Origin: Linepithema humile
Lineage: Eukaryota > Arthropoda > Insecta > Hymenoptera > Formicidae
Direction: 5' to 3'
Length of the DNA stretch: 64,000 nucleotides
NCBI RefSeq assembly: GCF_040581485.1
Contig: NC_090132.1
Span: 19,808,911 to 19,872,910, forward strand
Below are positions 62,973-64,000 of this stretch, one piece after another. The translations under genes were made by a program, and so were the position numbers. The notes under the pieces were generated by a model, which saw nothing but the letters and a program-made list of their open reading frames with translations, was not told the origin of the DNA and did not search any database. Numbering within the stretch: the stretch's first letter is position 1; each line of letters begins with the position of its first letter.

Positions 62973-64000
62973 CATTTTTATATATTCATGTATGTTACAT
63001 TATTACATTATTATATTTGATATTTTCAAAATAATTTCACATTATATATTGCTTTCAATTACATACTATTAATTAACATAAAATTAAAACAGACTTTTTG
63101 TACTGTATTTAATCATTCTCATTAGAAAAAATATTTTCTTGGTAACAAATTCTGTTTCAAGATATACGAGCGGAGTTTATCTTCGTGAAAACGTTAATTA
63201 AGATTAATCGATCTGCTTTTATGCTCTGAAGAATATAATAGCCCTTCATATTATGCAATCATGGTTAATCGAGGTATAATTAAGCTTTCAGAGAGAAAGA
63301 ACTTATGTCTCCTAAGTCAAATTATTATTTTATTAGATGCAGACACGATTCTCTAAAGTTAATATCGCACATTCCAGTTGCACCTGATGCTTAATGCTGA
63401 CACACTTATGAACAGCATTCTTTCTCGGATGCTTGTCCTCGCACCTTTCGCCTTCGTTTTACATCGAGCATTTTCCCAGTATTGCCCTCATGCGTCTGAC
63501 CTGATTCGCCGGATTCCACTGAAACGCTCGACTTACGCCTGACATAGATTTCGCTTTACTACTGCGCTTCGCTGATCTCTCATATGCATATTTGACTGTT
63601 TCCAAGATTTACGATAAGTATCGTTATATAAACCCTGTATGCATACGCATGACTTTTATTACAATCTCTAAAGCATGTATTCAAATTTCTTGCATCTGCC
63701 TTACAGATTTAAACATAGAGATACGTTATATAAAGATAAAGAGTCAAAATATTCTCCTTTAATCGTTTACCGATTTCGATTATTTTTGATGATCTCATAT
63801 TCTTCGTATATTTACGATACACAAAAATTATATTATTTAAAGAAATTAATTTTATAGACGCCGTTACTATATCAAGAAATTACGCGTTATTTTTATATAA
63901 GTTGTTTTGTCTTGACAACGTCGATTTATTTTCCAACAAACGCCATTTACCGAAATGTGTGCAACAGCGAAGTAACAGCAATATCAGCAGCGTAGTTAAG

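Larger units (their letters stand above)
56190..64000. other. non-coding, probably intergenic
   Basis: AT-rich to 57.2 kb, then GC-rich islands at 57.23-58.08, 58.54-59.1, 59.35-60.1, 60.5-61.0, 61.8-62.6 and 63.36-63.6 kb. Donor-like AAG|GTACGT (about 62173) and CAG|GTAAGG (about 62229) occur in the 62-kb island, which could contain an untranslated first exon. No coding gene is supported. Confidence 0.4.

Noticed and set aside
1..64000. tRNA, rRNA, known insect microRNA, CRISPR or retroelement reverse-transcriptase signals
   Set aside because: By eye I found no T-arm plus cloverleaf, no microRNA seed I recognise with a hairpin, no regularly spaced repeats and no reverse-transcriptase or transposase frame. 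A covariance-model or profile search could still find something.

Overview
The window looks like nuclear DNA of an insect, most plausibly a hymenopteran and perhaps an ant. It has AT-rich DNA broken by many 150-1000 bp CpG-rich patches (CGCG and TCGCG are not depleted, as expected from lightly methylated hymenopteran intergenic DNA), arthropod-style short simple repeats, small non-autonomous DNA transposons, and a consensus spliceosomal intron/exon boundary. No bacterial operon, tRNA, rRNA, CRISPR array or viral gene was recognised. The species call is inference.

The window is overwhelmingly non-coding. Nearly all open frames are short, lack homology I can recognise, and sit in GC-rich patches where stops are rare by chance. 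The best exon evidence is on the + strand: a 42-nt micro-exon at 29880-29921 (pyrimidine-rich TTGCAG acceptor, consensus GAG|GTAAGT donor), and a possible 3'-terminal coding exon at about 55738-55976 with a stop codon and an AATAAA signal about 210 nt downstream. The two are phase-compatible, so they could belong to one gene with introns of tens of kilobases covering much of the window. I cannot name that gene. Weaker candidates are an ATG-led mini-exon at 17793-17855 (+), a Cys-containing open frame at 48443-48622 (-) and a patch open on both strands at 28935-29166.

Layout: 1-29879 is alternating AT-rich DNA and CpG-rich patches, with a diverged duplicated segment (about 1781 and 2125), a (CGGT)8 array, a G-quadruplex-type tract, a 52-nt pure purine run and a 212-bp hAT-type MITE (23589-23800) with 8-bp target-site duplications. 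From 29922 to 55737 lies DNA of intron type with GC-rich islands (some resembling enhancers), several short tandem duplications and a 323-bp TIR element flanked by TA (53312-53634). From 55977 to the end is AT-rich DNA with GC-rich patches at about 57.2-60.1 kb, 60.5-61.0 kb and 61.8-62.6 kb, and a perfect 24-bp palindrome at 57767-57790.

No coherent multi-gene system is visible. The observations most worth checking are the micro-exon and terminal-exon gene model, the two MITEs, and a set of perfect or near-perfect palindromes that no other feature explains.
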